Both the position numbers and the translations under genes were made by a program. This document shows positions 28,548 to 37,508 of a stretch of DNA of 64,000 bases, in pieces. Under the pieces are notes generated by a model that saw nothing but the letters and a program-made list of their open reading frames with translations, searched no databases and was not told where the DNA came from. Source of the DNA: Marinomonas rhodophyticola (GTDB lineage: Bacteria; Pseudomonadota; Gammaproteobacteria; Pseudomonadales; Marinomonadaceae); assembly GCF_026113935.1 (NCBI RefSeq), contig NZ_JAPEUL010000009.1:578501-642500 (forward strand), in the 5' to 3' direction. Within the stretch, counting starts at the first letter, position 1, and each line of letters opens with the position of its first letter.

Positions 28548-28820
28548 CTAGCCCCAGCGCATTAGAATCACCATCCAGAATGCGCACAGGACGGTTGCCA
28601 CCGCGATGTTCACATCCGTTAGTGCAACGAATGCAAGGTGGATAAAGGCACTGCTTAGCAGGCCAATGAACAAACGGTCACCACGTGTCGTGGCCAGAGG
28701 CAAAAAGCCACGGCGTTCTACACAAGGTGAGATAATTTGCCATGTGGTCATGCCGACCAAGATCACAGCAATGCCGATAAAAAACAGGGCGGTCGGTAAT
28801 GTCCAAGACATCCAAGCCAT
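28548..28820 (-). CDS. glpU: DUF2160 small membrane protein, GlpU-like
   Basis: This 90-residue protein has two or three TM segments (WTLPTALFFIGIAVILVGMTTWQI; LFIGLLSSAFIHLAFVALT; VATVLCAFWMVILMRWG). It contains the conserved PCVERRGFLPLATTRGDRLFIG loop of DUF2160. In the rhizobial glycerol operon this small protein is GlpU, an accessory membrane component of unclear role. It lies 11 bases after the permease gene, within the operon. Confidence 0.85.
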   Translation of the reverse strand: MAWMSWTLPTALFFIGIAVILVGMTTWQIISPCVERRGFLPLATTRGDRLFIGLLSSAFIHLAFVALTDVNIAVATVLCAFWMVILMRWG

Positions 28821-28831
28821 AATAATTCTCC

Positions 28832-29728
28832 TTACACTCGACCAAGGGCAAAGCCCTTCGCCACATGGTTACGAACGAAGTAAATGACCAGCATCCCCAG
28901 CAGAATAGTCAGTACACCTGCGGCGGCGAGCAACCCCCAATCCATGCCCGACGCCGAGACGGTTCGTGTCATGATGGCCGCGATAGGCTTGGCATCGACC
29001 GACGTCAACGTTCGTGCTAGCAGTAGCTCTACCCAAGAGAACATGAAGCAGAAGAAGGCCGTTACACCGATGCCTGAGCGAATCAAAGGAATGAAGATGC
29101 GCACGAAAAATTTTGGAAAGGAGTAGCCATCGATGTACGCCGTTTCGTCTATTTCACGAGGCACACCACTCATAAAGCCTTCTAGAATCCATACCGCTAA
29201 TGGCACGTTGAACAAACAGTGCGCTAAGGCCACAGCAATATGGGTATCGAACAGACCGACTGAGGAATACAGTTGAAAAAAGGGTAATAGGAATACCGCT
29301 GGTGGTGCCATTCGGTTGGACAACAACCAGAAGAACATGTGCTTGTCACCAATGAACTTATAGCGACTAAACGCATAAGCGGCAGGTAGAGCCACTAATA
29401 AGCTAATCACCATGTTCATGGATACGTAGAATATGGAGTTGACGTAACCCATGTACCATGTTGGATCACCAAAGATCTTGGCGTAGTTATCTAGGGTGAA
29501 ATTCTCAGGGAAAAAGGACAACCCGCTGAGAATCTCGGTATTGGTTTTGAACGACATGTTTACAAGCCAATAGATTGGCAGTAACAGCAACACAATGTAC
29601 AGCGCTAGGCCAAAGCGACCACGTAGATTCGCGTTGCGGATTTTGCGTTCCGCGTGGCTATACACGGGGGCTTGTTCTTTGGTGACTTTATAAGCGTGTT
29701 CTATGGGTTTTGTTGACGATTGAGTCAT
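28832..29728 (-). CDS. glpQ: ABC transporter permease, GlpQ-like
   Basis: This 298-residue inner-membrane permease of the MalG type has six TM segments. The EAA loop is visible as PREIDETAYIDGYSFPKFFVRIFIPLIRSGI, which contacts the ATPases. A cytosolic N-terminal tail of about 35 residues precedes the first TM helix (LALYIVLLLLPIYWLVNMSF). It forms the translocation channel with the neighbouring GlpP-like permease. A 9-base gap separates them. Confidence 0.9.
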   Translation of the reverse strand: MTQSSTKPIEHAYKVTKEQAPVYSHAERKIRNANLRGRFGLALYIVLLLLPIYWLVNMSFKTNTEILSGLSFFPENFTLDNYAKIFGDPTWYMGYVNSIFYVSMNMVISLLVALPAAYAFSRYKFIGDKHMFFWLLSNRMAPPAVFLLPFFQLYSSVGLFDTHIAVALAHCLFNVPLAVWILEGFMSGVPREIDETAYIDGYSFPKFFVRIFIPLIRSGIGVTAFFCFMFSWVELLLARTLTSVDAKPIAAIMTRTVSASGMDWGLLAAAGVLTILLGMLVIYFVRNHVAKGFALGRV

Positions 29729-29737
29729 GATCCGCTC

Positions 29738-30607
29738 CTACTTGTCTTTTTGCATGTTCATGATGGTGGTGTAGAACACCCAGCACACGAGCAAGATGAT
29801 TAAGAAGTACACCAGAGAGAACGCGGCCGCAGGACCAAGGTCAAACTGGCCGATGGCTTGTTGTACTAACGACTGACTCAAGAAAGTCGTGGAGTTGCCC
29901 GGGCCGCCCCCTGTAAGCACAAAGGGTTCGGTATAAATCATGAAAGAGTCCATAAAGCGCAACAACACACCAATAATCAGCACGTTAGTGAGTTTAGGTA
30001 GTTGGATATAGCGGAATACAGCCCAGCGAGAGGCTTGGTCGATACGTGCCGCTTGGTAATACACCTCAGGAATGGCTCGCAAACCGGAGTAACATAACAG
30101 CGCGATCAAGGGAGTCCAGTGCCAGACATCCATTAATACCACGGTTAACCAAGCGTCGGTTGGGTCAGAGGCGTAGTTGTAATCGACACCGATACTACTC
30201 ATAAATGCCCCAAATAACCCGATGTCGGCACGACCAAATATTTGCCAAATCGTACCGACTACGTTCCATGGAATCAGCAGGGGAATCGCAACCAAGATCA
30301 AAGCCAATGACGCACCGCGACCCTTGGTTGGCATCATTAATGCCACGCAAATACCCAACGGCACTTCAATGGCCAAAATGGTGAAAGAGTAAAGGAATTG
30401 GCGTAGTAAGGCTTCGTGCAAGCGGCTGTCCAGCATCACTTGTTTGAACCATTCTGTGCCAACAAAGTAACGTGTATAGGGGTCAAAAATATCCTGTACC
30501 GAATAATTCACCACTGTCATTAAGGGGATGATGGCCGAGAAGGCAACAATCAGGAAAACGGGCAGAACAAGGAACCATGCCTTGTTGTTTTCGACTTTAA
30601 TTTGCAT
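29738..30607 (-). CDS. glpP: ABC transporter permease, GlpP-like
   Basis: This 289-residue permease of the MalF/UgpA type has six TM segments. The EAA loop is PEVYYQAARIDQASRWAVFRYIQLPKL. The N-terminus (NNKAWFLVLPVFLIVAFSAIIPLMTVVNYS) is a typical signal-anchor helix. It overlaps the end of the upstream ATPase gene by 11 bases, so translation is probably coupled. Confidence 0.9.
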   Translation of the reverse strand: MQIKVENNKAWFLVLPVFLIVAFSAIIPLMTVVNYSVQDIFDPYTRYFVGTEWFKQVMLDSRLHEALLRQFLYSFTILAIEVPLGICVALMMPTKGRGASLALILVAIPLLIPWNVVGTIWQIFGRADIGLFGAFMSSIGVDYNYASDPTDAWLTVVLMDVWHWTPLIALLCYSGLRAIPEVYYQAARIDQASRWAVFRYIQLPKLTNVLIIGVLLRFMDSFMIYTEPFVLTGGGPGNSTTFLSQSLVQQAIGQFDLGPAAAFSLVYFLIILLVCWVFYTTIMNMQKDK

Positions 30608-31751
30608 GCTGGATCTCCTTTGTCTTGTCGTGATCGACAGCAGAATCGGTTAAGTCAACCAAGTAATCGTCGACATAGACCTTGGTCCACTGTTCAGGAA
30701 AACTCACATAAATTTGCCCAGAAGGAACTTTCTGATCTTCACTGAGGCGGGCTTTCATCACTTGCCCATGAAACAAGAAAGACAAAATCTTGTAAGTACC
30801 TAGGTCTTCTACGTAGTCCACATCAACATGAAACGCATCGCTGTTTTTACCGTCCCAGACGTGGACAAATTCTGGGCGAATGCCCAAAGTGACTTTATTG
30901 GCTCCCATGGCTTTTAAGCGTGTCAGCATGGCATCGCTGACGGAGATTTCATGGTCGCCAAACATGAGTGCTTCTTTCCCGCCTTGATTTTTCAGTTCAG
31001 CGTCAAAAAAGTTCATGCCAGGGCTACCAATAAAGTAGCCAACGAAAGTGTGCGCTGGATTTTCGAATAACTCTCTAGGTGTGCCGAACTGGACGATTTG
31101 CCCGTTGTACATGACGGCAATTTTGTCGGCGAAGGTCGAGGCTTCTAATTGATCGTGGGTCACATACACCATGGTGATGTTAAATTGCTCATGGATTTGT
31201 TTGAGCTTACGACGTAATTTCCATTTCAACTGAGGGTCGATAACGGTGAGGGGTTCATCAAACAAAATCGCCGATACATCGTCACGTACTAAGCCGCGAC
31301 CCATAGAGACTTTTTGTTTCTGATCCGCCGACAAGCCTTTGGCTTTGCGTTTTAGCTGGTCCGACAGTTCGAGAATTTCAGCCACTTCATAGACTTTTGA
31401 TTTCACCTTGTATTCCGGCACGCCAATATTCCGCAGCGGAAAAGCTAAGTTATCAAACACCGTCATGGTGTCGTATACCACAGGGAACTGAAACACTTGT
31501 GCAATGTTACGTTCTTCCGGTTTTAGCTCATTGACGCGCTTGCCATCGAACAAGACCTCACCATTAGACGGTTTTAGCAGGCCAGAAATAATATTCAGCA
31601 GGGTGGATTTTCCGCAACCGGACGGACCCAATAGAGCAAAGGCACCGCCTTGTTCCCAAACGTGAGTCATTTCACGAATCGCGTAGTCTTCTGGTTTGGT
31701 TGGATTCTCTGTGTAGGTATGCGCTAAGGCATTTAGGGTAATAGAAGCCAT
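30597..31751 (-). CDS. glpT: ABC transporter ATPase, GlpT-like
   Basis: This 384-residue ATPase is of the MalK/UgpC kind. Walker A is GPSGCGKSTLL near residue 40 and Walker B is AILFDEPLTVIDPQLK. The signature motif is altered to GLSADQKQKVSMGRGLVRD in place of LSGGQ, as in GlpT-like subunits. A C-terminal regulatory domain begins with LGIRPEFVHVW. The degenerate signature suggests an asymmetric ATPase pair with GlpS. It is two bases from the GlpS gene. Confidence 0.9.
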   Translation of the reverse strand: MASITLNALAHTYTENPTKPEDYAIREMTHVWEQGGAFALLGPSGCGKSTLLNIISGLLKPSNGEVLFDGKRVNELKPEERNIAQVFQFPVVYDTMTVFDNLAFPLRNIGVPEYKVKSKVYEVAEILELSDQLKRKAKGLSADQKQKVSMGRGLVRDDVSAILFDEPLTVIDPQLKWKLRRKLKQIHEQFNITMVYVTHDQLEASTFADKIAVMYNGQIVQFGTPRELFENPAHTFVGYFIGSPGMNFFDAELKNQGGKEALMFGDHEISVSDAMLTRLKAMGANKVTLGIRPEFVHVWDGKNSDAFHVDVDYVEDLGTYKILSFLFHGQVMKARLSEDQKVPSGQIYVSFPEQWTKVYVDDYLVDLTDSAVDHDKTKEIQHAN

Positions 31752-31753
31752 GA

Positions 31754-32842
31754 TTATTGATCCCTCATGCGAGCGGGGGAATGCACCATCTTGCCTTGGG
31801 CATCGAAGGCGTAAAGCTTGTGCGTTGGGAAGTAGACTTTAATTTCTTGATCCACTTGGTAGGCATGAACCCCAGATAGATGCAGTACCAAATCAAAATG
31901 CGGATTATGGACGTGCAAGAAGGTTTCCGAGCCACTAATTTCTGCCAGATCAACGCGAACGGGCAATTCCAAATCATCGTCTGAATGAGGGACGAGACCA
32001 ATGTGTGAGGCACGTACACCAAACTGATATTCACCCGGTGTAAGACGACGCAAATCGCTGTTTAAACGGAAATGTACCGTATCGTCGAAGGTGACTTCTT
32101 CTTCGCTGACGCGACCAGGAACCACATTGATGGGTGGTTCAGAGAACATTTCTGCGGTAATGATGTCTTTTGGCTGATGATAAACCTCAGCGGTTGGTCC
32201 CATTTGCAGCAAACGACCTTCGTTTAAGACGGCGGTGTTGCCACCTAACGCCAATGCTTCATTCGGCTCTGTGGTGGCATATACCGCGATGCAATTACGT
32301 GCTTTGAACAAGGCGCGTAATTCTTGACGAAGCTCTTCCCGGAGCTTGTAATCAAGGTTAACTAATGGCTCATCGAAGAGGATAATTTGTGAATCTTTGA
32401 CTAAGGCTCTCGCCATGGCGGTGCGTTGTTGTTGACCGCCAGAGAGTTGTAATGGAAGGCGATCAAGAAAAGGATCGATGCGCAACATCGCCGCGGTTTC
32501 ACGTACACGGCGGTCGACTTCTTTTTCATCCATTTTTGCCAAACGCAAAGGTGAAGCGATGTTTTCGTACACGGTGAGGTTGGGGTAGTTGATGAACTGT
32601 TGGTACACCATGGAGATGTTACGTTCGCGCACTGGCACACCAGTGACGTCCACCCCATTCATGAGGATTTTCCCTTTGGTTGGACGGTCAAGACCGGCCA
32701 TAAGGCGCATCAGCGTGGTTTTACCGGACAGCGTGCGTCCAAGTAGAACGTTGAAAGAGCCGGGTTCGAGAGACAGGTTTACCTGATCGATCCACGTCTC
32801 ACCTTCAACAACGCGCGATACATTCTGCAGCGTCAGAGACAT
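31754..32842 (-). CDS. glpS: ABC transporter ATPase, GlpS-like
   Basis: This 362-residue ATPase is the first gene of the operon. Its Walker A loop is GRTLSGKTTLM, a variant of the usual GPSGSGKST, while the signature LSGGQQQRTAMARALVKD and Walker B QIILFDEPLVNLDYKL are intact. The C-terminal domain carries FGVRASHIGLVP. With GlpT it makes a heterodimer in which the unusual residues complement each other. A sigma-54-like promoter lies about 100 bases upstream. Confidence 0.9.
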   Translation of the reverse strand: MSLTLQNVSRVVEGETWIDQVNLSLEPGSFNVLLGRTLSGKTTLMRLMAGLDRPTKGKILMNGVDVTGVPVRERNISMVYQQFINYPNLTVYENIASPLRLAKMDEKEVDRRVRETAAMLRIDPFLDRLPLQLSGGQQQRTAMARALVKDSQIILFDEPLVNLDYKLREELRQELRALFKARNCIAVYATTEPNEALALGGNTAVLNEGRLLQMGPTAEVYHQPKDIITAEMFSEPPINVVPGRVSEEEVTFDDTVHFRLNSDLRRLTPGEYQFGVRASHIGLVPHSDDDLELPVRVDLAEISGSETFLHVHNPHFDLVLHLSGVHAYQVDQEIKVYFPTHKLYAFDAQGKMVHSPARMRDQ

Positions 32843-32940
32843 TGTGAGTACCTTTTTGTTGTTATTGTTTTTTTAAGTGCGATCGTCTTGTTGATCATTA
32901 AAAGCTCAAAAGCGAACGCACCTTGATGGATAAGTACATT

Positions 32941-32956
32941 ACAAAAGCTGTGCCAA
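32941..32956 (-). promoter_or_regulatory. Sigma-54-type -24/-12 promoter for the glycerol transporter operon
   Basis: Read on the minus strand, TGGCAC-N5-TTGT is present with the -24 GG and -12 G at the expected spacing (consensus TGGCAC-N5-TTGC). It is about 100 bases before the GlpS start and faces it. A sigma-54 activator gene diverges from the same intergenic region. Confidence 0.6.
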
Positions 32957-33056
32957 AAATAATTTTCCTGCATTAATTTTGTTTAAATTATTGATAAATA
33001 TGATTTTTATTATATTTCCGTATTGCTTTTGGTAGTTTTCGCTTTTGAAAAAGGAC

Positions 33057-33104
33057 TGTTCACGAGTGTTCAAAGTGTTTACAGTCTGCTCATTACAATG
33101 AACA
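33057..33104. promoter_or_regulatory. Repeated TGTTCA/TGAACA sites, candidate activator-binding region
   Basis: TGTTCA occurs at 33057-33062 and 33067-33072, and its complement TGAACA at 33099-33104. They lie 100-160 bases upstream of the sigma-54-like promoter, where enhancer sites for an AcoR-type activator are expected. The two direct copies are spaced one helical turn apart. Confidence 0.4.
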
Positions 33105-33150
33105 TTTCATGCACAGTTTTGATGTTTACACCGCTGTGTTGGAGTTGGAA

Positions 33151-35155
33151 ATGCAAGATGAAAAAGAACAAAAACAACCACAAACTGCGACCATATCCAC
33201 AGACATTGCGTTCACTGCGGAGGCGGGGCTGACACAGACTCACAAAGAGAGAATTCAAGCGTCTTGGTATCGTTGTGAACAGTTCGGTTTGGATCATGGT
33301 AGTCGACCAGATTTTGCGACTCTGCCAAAAGGCACCCTAAGTGACCTAATAGACCAGCATCGTAGTTTGCTAGAAACGACAGAAAACGAAGTGCTGCCGT
33401 ACTATGAAAATATTCTGAGTAATTCGGCTTGCATGATTGTCTTGGCAGACCGTCAAGGTCATGTGCTGAACACATGGGGGCAGCCGCGTTTTGGTAGTGC
33501 TGCGCAACATGGTTTGGTGGGTGGCAATCAATGGAGTGAAATGGGCGCTGGGACCAATGCCATCGGTACTGCCTTGATCACGGGTGAAGCGATTCAAGTG
33601 GGTCGTGATGAACACTTTTTGCGTGCCAATCGTTTTATGGTTGGTTCAGCGTCGCCTATTTACAACACCAAAAACGATTTAGTCGGAGTGTTGGATATTT
33701 CTTCCGACGCCTATTTACCCCAAGATCATACTTTTGGCATGGTCAAACTCATGTCTTTGAGTGTGGAAAATCGTCTGATATTTTCGGCCTTTCAGCAAGA
33801 ACATTTTATTCTCAGCTTTAATACCAATGTGGTCAGTTTGGACAGTCATTGGTCCGGTATTTTGGTGCTTGACGAAAACGGCACCATTGTGTCGGCAAAT
33901 CGTCGCGCGGAGGTGGTGTTGGCACGAGACTTAGCCTTGTTGAACATCAATCAAGTGTTTGATATTGAAATGCGTGAAATCAAACATCATCCCTATAGTT
34001 TGCCGATGAAACTGATTGCCATGGGGCGTTATCAGTTTTATGTCAAAGTGATTCCGCCAGTACAGCAAATTATGCGTGTACCAGACTTTCGTCAGCGTGC
34101 TGATTACGTTGCCCCGCCTCAATCAGAAGCCATTGTTATGAATAAAGAAAATTCGTCACCGGAGAAGGTGAAGGATACGGAGAAACCGTCATCAATCGCT
34201 ATCCCAGATAACGTTATTCCAATGGCTGAATTGCAACATGGAGATGAGCGAGTAGAGCGTTTGGTGCGTCAAGCTCATAAAATTATGGAAAAAGACATTC
34301 CAATTTTAATCCATGGGGAAACCGGGGCGGGGAAGGAGATATTCGTACGCAGTTTGCATTATCACAGCTCTCGTGCCAAAGAGATGCTGGTGGCGGTAAA
34401 TTGTGCGGCCATTCCGGCTGAGTTGGTAGAGTCTGAACTTTTTGGTTATGAAAAAGGCGCTTTTACTGGCGCACAAAATCGAGGCTCAATCGGTTTGATT
34501 CGTCGTGCACATCGAGGCACGTTATTTTTGGACGAAATCGGTGAAATGCCGATGGCGGTGCAGTCGCGTTTATTGCGTGTTTTACAAGAAAGAGTGGTGA
34601 CGCCATTAGGCTCAACGGAAGCCTTTCCTGTTGATATTAAACTCATTTCAGCCACTAATCGCACCTTAAAAGATGAAGTAAAAGAAGGCCGTTTCCGCCA
34701 AGATTTATACTATCGAATCTCAGGTTTGAATATCGAATTACCGGCATTACGTGAACGTACCGACAAGGCTGAATTGATTCGTTATTTACATGAACGTCTA
34801 CGCAAAGAAGAGCCGGCCCTGCTTTATCGTCAGATATGCTTGAGTTATTGGTCAGACATCCTTGGCGGGGAACATGCGTCAACTTGCTCATGTACTGAAA
34901 GTTGGCATGGCCATGGCGGATGAAGAAATGCTGGAAGAATGGCACTTGCCTGATGATTTCTTTGATGATCTGGATGCTTCCGCATCATTTGATCTAACAG
35001 CGCCTGCATCGACAGAACAAGATGAGTCCTTAGAAAGACTGATTCCTCGCCTGTTAAGCGAGTTTAAAGGCAATGTTTCACAAACCGCAAAAACGGCTGG
35101 TGTCAGCCGTAATACGGTGTATAAATACGCAAAAGGGAAAGGAAATGATGTATAG
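33151..35155 (+). CDS. AcoR-type sigma-54-dependent activator (two apparent frameshifts)
   Basis: This is an enhancer-binding protein of about 668 residues. I prefer the ATG at 33151, which follows GGAG; an in-frame ATG at 33109 is possible. The N-terminal GAF-type sensor (NSACMIVLADRQGHVL, GAGTNAIGTALITGEAIQV) is followed by a PAS-like segment, then the AAA+ domain. Its Walker A is GETGAGKE near residue 390, its sigma-54 contact loop is GAFTGA and its Walker B is GTLFLDEIGEM. The C-terminal Fis HTH is NVSQTAKTAGVSRNTVYKYAK. Two frame breaks, at GGCCC (34815-34819) and GGGG (near 34866), are healed by one added base each. It likely activates the divergent glp operon. Confidence 0.88.
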
Positions 35156-35208
35156 ACATGCAAGGTAATCCCGATTTTACCCTCTTGGTTAAAATGGGTA
35201 CTAGTGTT

Positions 35209-35610
35209 CTATCGAGCCACTTTTGCGACCGCTTCAATTTCAATTAAGGTCTCTGGTGTTGCCAAAGAGGCGACACCAATCCCTGTTAATGCTGGCCGTG
35301 ATGTGCCTAATGTACTGGCGATAATAGGGACGATGTCTTCCAAATGGTCAGCAACCTCACCGCGAACATAGACACGTAACTGTAAGATATTCTCTACCGA
35401 AGAATTTGCCTCTTTTAGTACCGTGATTAAATGTTTTGCCGCATTGGCGGTTTGCGTTTTCATGTCGTGATTATGAGTGTGAAAACCGGTGTCCCAATCG
35501 ACTTGCCCTGAAATAAAAATCAACCCAGTGTCGGTATCAATTGTTGCTTGTGACATGCCAGTCGCCGTGCCGTCATACAAAGATGATGGGTTAATGCGTT
35601 TAATGGACAT
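35209..35610 (-). CDS. RidA/YjgF family protein
   Basis: This 133-residue protein has the RidA pattern: an N-terminal strand, GLIFISGQVDWDTGF, TANAAKHLITVLKEANSSVENILQLRVYVR and TLGTSRPALTGIGVASLATPETLIEIEAVAK. RidA-family proteins hydrolyse reactive enamine/imine intermediates. The conserved Arg usually seen near residue 105 in true RidA may correspond to the Arg in GTSRPAL. It could equally belong to a Rid1-7 subfamily. It stands between the activator gene and a LysR gene. Confidence 0.87.
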   Translation of the reverse strand: MSIKRINPSSLYDGTATGMSQATIDTDTGLIFISGQVDWDTGFHTHNHDMKTQTANAAKHLITVLKEANSSVENILQLRVYVRGEVADHLEDIVPIIASTLGTSRPALTGIGVASLATPETLIEIEAVAKVAR

Positions 35611-35709
35611 AATGACCTCTACATAGTGTTTAAAGTGACGATAGAGTAGAGGTGAATGACGTGGTTGACGATAAAGCTAAGCTTGTTACTCATACAAGCT
35701 GATGCTTCT

Positions 35710-36597
35710 TTAATGAGTAAATTTCTTCTGGACGCTATCCAGTAACCAGTTAATTAATAGGTCATGTTTTGCGCTTGGGTGATAGGCCGCAACGACTTGA
35801 TAACCCGGTGGGTATTTTTCTAGTGGAAGCTCAAATAGTCCGTCGTACGGTAATAGTCTCGAAGGAATAAATCCCACCATGTTTGAATGTTTTAAGGTTT
35901 CTTTCGCCATATGAAAGGATGGGGCGGATACGGCAACCTGACGTGGAAATCCTTGTTGTTCAAACCAAGTGTCTGCAGAGCCTATAAAGCTGCCCACACC
36001 AGGCGAAGTGATGACAAAATCATGTTTGGTTAATTGTTGTAGTGATAGGTCATGAGTACGTTCAATGGTTTTATTCGCTGTCACGCATAAGTACTTTTCT
36101 ATAAATAATGGCGTGGAAATCAACCCTTCGGGAACATAGGCACTGGTGGTAAAAACAATGTCTATTGAGCCTTGATGGATTTTTTTGGTTAGGTTCGCGT
36201 GTTCGATATTGGTAACGATCACTTTTATTTTAGGGGCGTACTGCCTAAGCTCTTTAATTAGCTCGGTGACGATGACTTCTTGGGTGTAGTCTGTTGCACA
36301 GATGACCAGTGTTCTTTCTACTTCCTGTGGTAAAAATGCATTTGCCAGAGGGATGTTATTTATGTGGGTTAATATTTTCTCGATGTGTTGTTCAATGTCT
36401 TTGGCGTAGGGTGTTGGAATCATTCCGTGGCCTGTTCTAACAAAGAGTTGATCACCAAGAATGGTTCTTATCTTTTTAAGTTGAAGACTGATTGCCTGTT
36501 GAGAAACGCTTAAATGTTCTGCTGCCGCCGAAATGTTGCCGAGCTGATAGAGAGCGCTTAATGTTCTTAGATGATTAATTTCAAGCTTATTTATCAT
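35710..36597 (-). CDS. LysR-family transcriptional regulator
   Basis: This 295-residue regulator has the HTH LYQLGNISAAAEHLSVSQQAISLQLKKIRTILGDQLFVR and a substrate-binding domain with RTLVICATDYTQEVIVTELIKEL and SFHMAKETLKHSNMVGFIPSRLL. It is divergent from the lipoprotein gene across about 110 bases and may control it, RidA, or both. The ligand is unknown. Confidence 0.9.
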   Translation of the reverse strand: MINKLEINHLRTLSALYQLGNISAAAEHLSVSQQAISLQLKKIRTILGDQLFVRTGHGMIPTPYAKDIEQHIEKILTHINNIPLANAFLPQEVERTLVICATDYTQEVIVTELIKELRQYAPKIKVIVTNIEHANLTKKIHQGSIDIVFTTSAYVPEGLISTPLFIEKYLCVTANKTIERTHDLSLQQLTKHDFVITSPGVGSFIGSADTWFEQQGFPRQVAVSAPSFHMAKETLKHSNMVGFIPSRLLPYDGLFELPLEKYPPGYQVVAAYHPSAKHDLLINWLLDSVQKKFTH

Positions 36598-36708
36598 GCT
36601 TATCTCGTTGGCTATTAACGACCTAAATAGGTAGAAAGTTAGTATTAATAGTCGTTAATTGGTGGTTTTCAATGTTCTTTCTATTTAAAACACTTTGGAG
36701 TGAATGAT

Positions 36709-37251
36709 ATGTTGCGTCAATGTTTCTTAGGACTTGTTAGTGTTTTTTTATTGGCTTCGTGCAGCCTTCATTCTATTCAAGATACAAGTTCTCAGCAGGC
36801 TACGATCAGTATGCCTTTGTTACACGGTTGGCATGAGGGCAAAGAAGTTCGCTACATTACGACAGATGTATCTGATCAGGCTGTGGCAAAAGCCAAAAAT
36901 GCCAATTATGTGCCTCGGTTGCGTGATGCTGTGCCGAATTACCCAAAACCACCCCAAGTGAAAACTGTGCTAGAACGTGTGTATGCGTTTCCGAATCAAG
37001 AGCAAGCGCGGAGCGTGTTTGCTTCTGTCCCCGAACCATTAGGCTATGAAAGTCAAAATACCCATTACTCGCCGCTGTGGTTGATGTACGTCGTAGCGTG
37101 GAAAGACCCAAGCAAGGCAACAGAGCTAAGGTCTGAAGAAGCTATTCTTACGGCTGAAGACCAGGGCTTGGTTACTATAGAACGGACCAATATCGTGCTC
37201 AATTGTCCGGTCATTCCATTTTCTCTTGCTGATTCGCGCCCGACAAAATAA
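36709..37251 (+). CDS. Putative lipoprotein of unknown function
   Basis: This is a protein of about 180 residues from the ATG at 36709 (MLRQCFLGLVSVFLLASCSLH), which has GGAG eight bases upstream. The lipobox LASC predicts lipidation at Cys 18. The mature part is soluble, with conserved-looking segments KTVLERVYAFPNQEQARSVF and YSPLWLMYVVAWKD. I do not recognise a family. A terminator hairpin begins at its stop codon. Confidence 0.7.
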   Translation: MLRQCFLGLVSVFLLASCSLHSIQDTSSQQATISMPLLHGWHEGKEVRYITTDVSDQAVAKAKNANYVPRLRDAVPNYPKPPQVKTVLERVYAFPNQEQARSVFASVPEPLGYESQNTHYSPLWLMYVVAWKDPSKATELRSEEAILTAEDQGLVTIERTNIVLNCPVIPFSLADSRPTK

Positions 37252-37272
37252 CGCCCTGTTGAGGGCGTTCTT
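37250..37272 (+). terminator. Terminator after the lipoprotein gene
   Basis: The 8-bp stem AACGCCCT/AGGGCGTT (37250-37257 and 37262-37269) with loop GTTG starts within the stop codon and is followed by a short T-rich stretch. Confidence 0.7.
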
Positions 37273-37450
37273 ACTTCTCATTACCCATCCTATTTTTGAG
37301 TGAAAATATTCAATCAAGAGTCGTATTTATTCTTAATCATGAGCAAAATTCAATTCTATGAAATTAAATTCATTTTTGTTCATGTTTATAGTTGCGTATA
37401 ACAGTACTCAAAGAATAGTTAGGCCGATCGCCAACAAGCAAAAAACGGGC

Positions 37451-37484
37451 AAGTGAGAATAAGGAATGGATCTCCATTTCACTT
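37451..37484 (+). promoter_or_regulatory. Hairpin in the mesX leader
   Basis: The segment TCCATT-TCACTT (37473-37484) can pair with AATGGA (37465-37470) and AAGTGA (37451-37456), with an 8-base bulge. It ends 24 bases before the mesX ATG. It could be an operator or an mRNA structure controlling expression. No known riboswitch was recognised. Confidence 0.35.
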
Positions 37485-37508
37485 CAGAAAATAGGATACC
37501 AGATCACC

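Noticed and set aside
37359-37372. MetR-like TGAA-N6-TTCA upstream of mesX
   Set aside because: Spacing is one base off the usual TGAA-N5-TTCA, the region is AT-rich, and no metR is near. Too weak to call.
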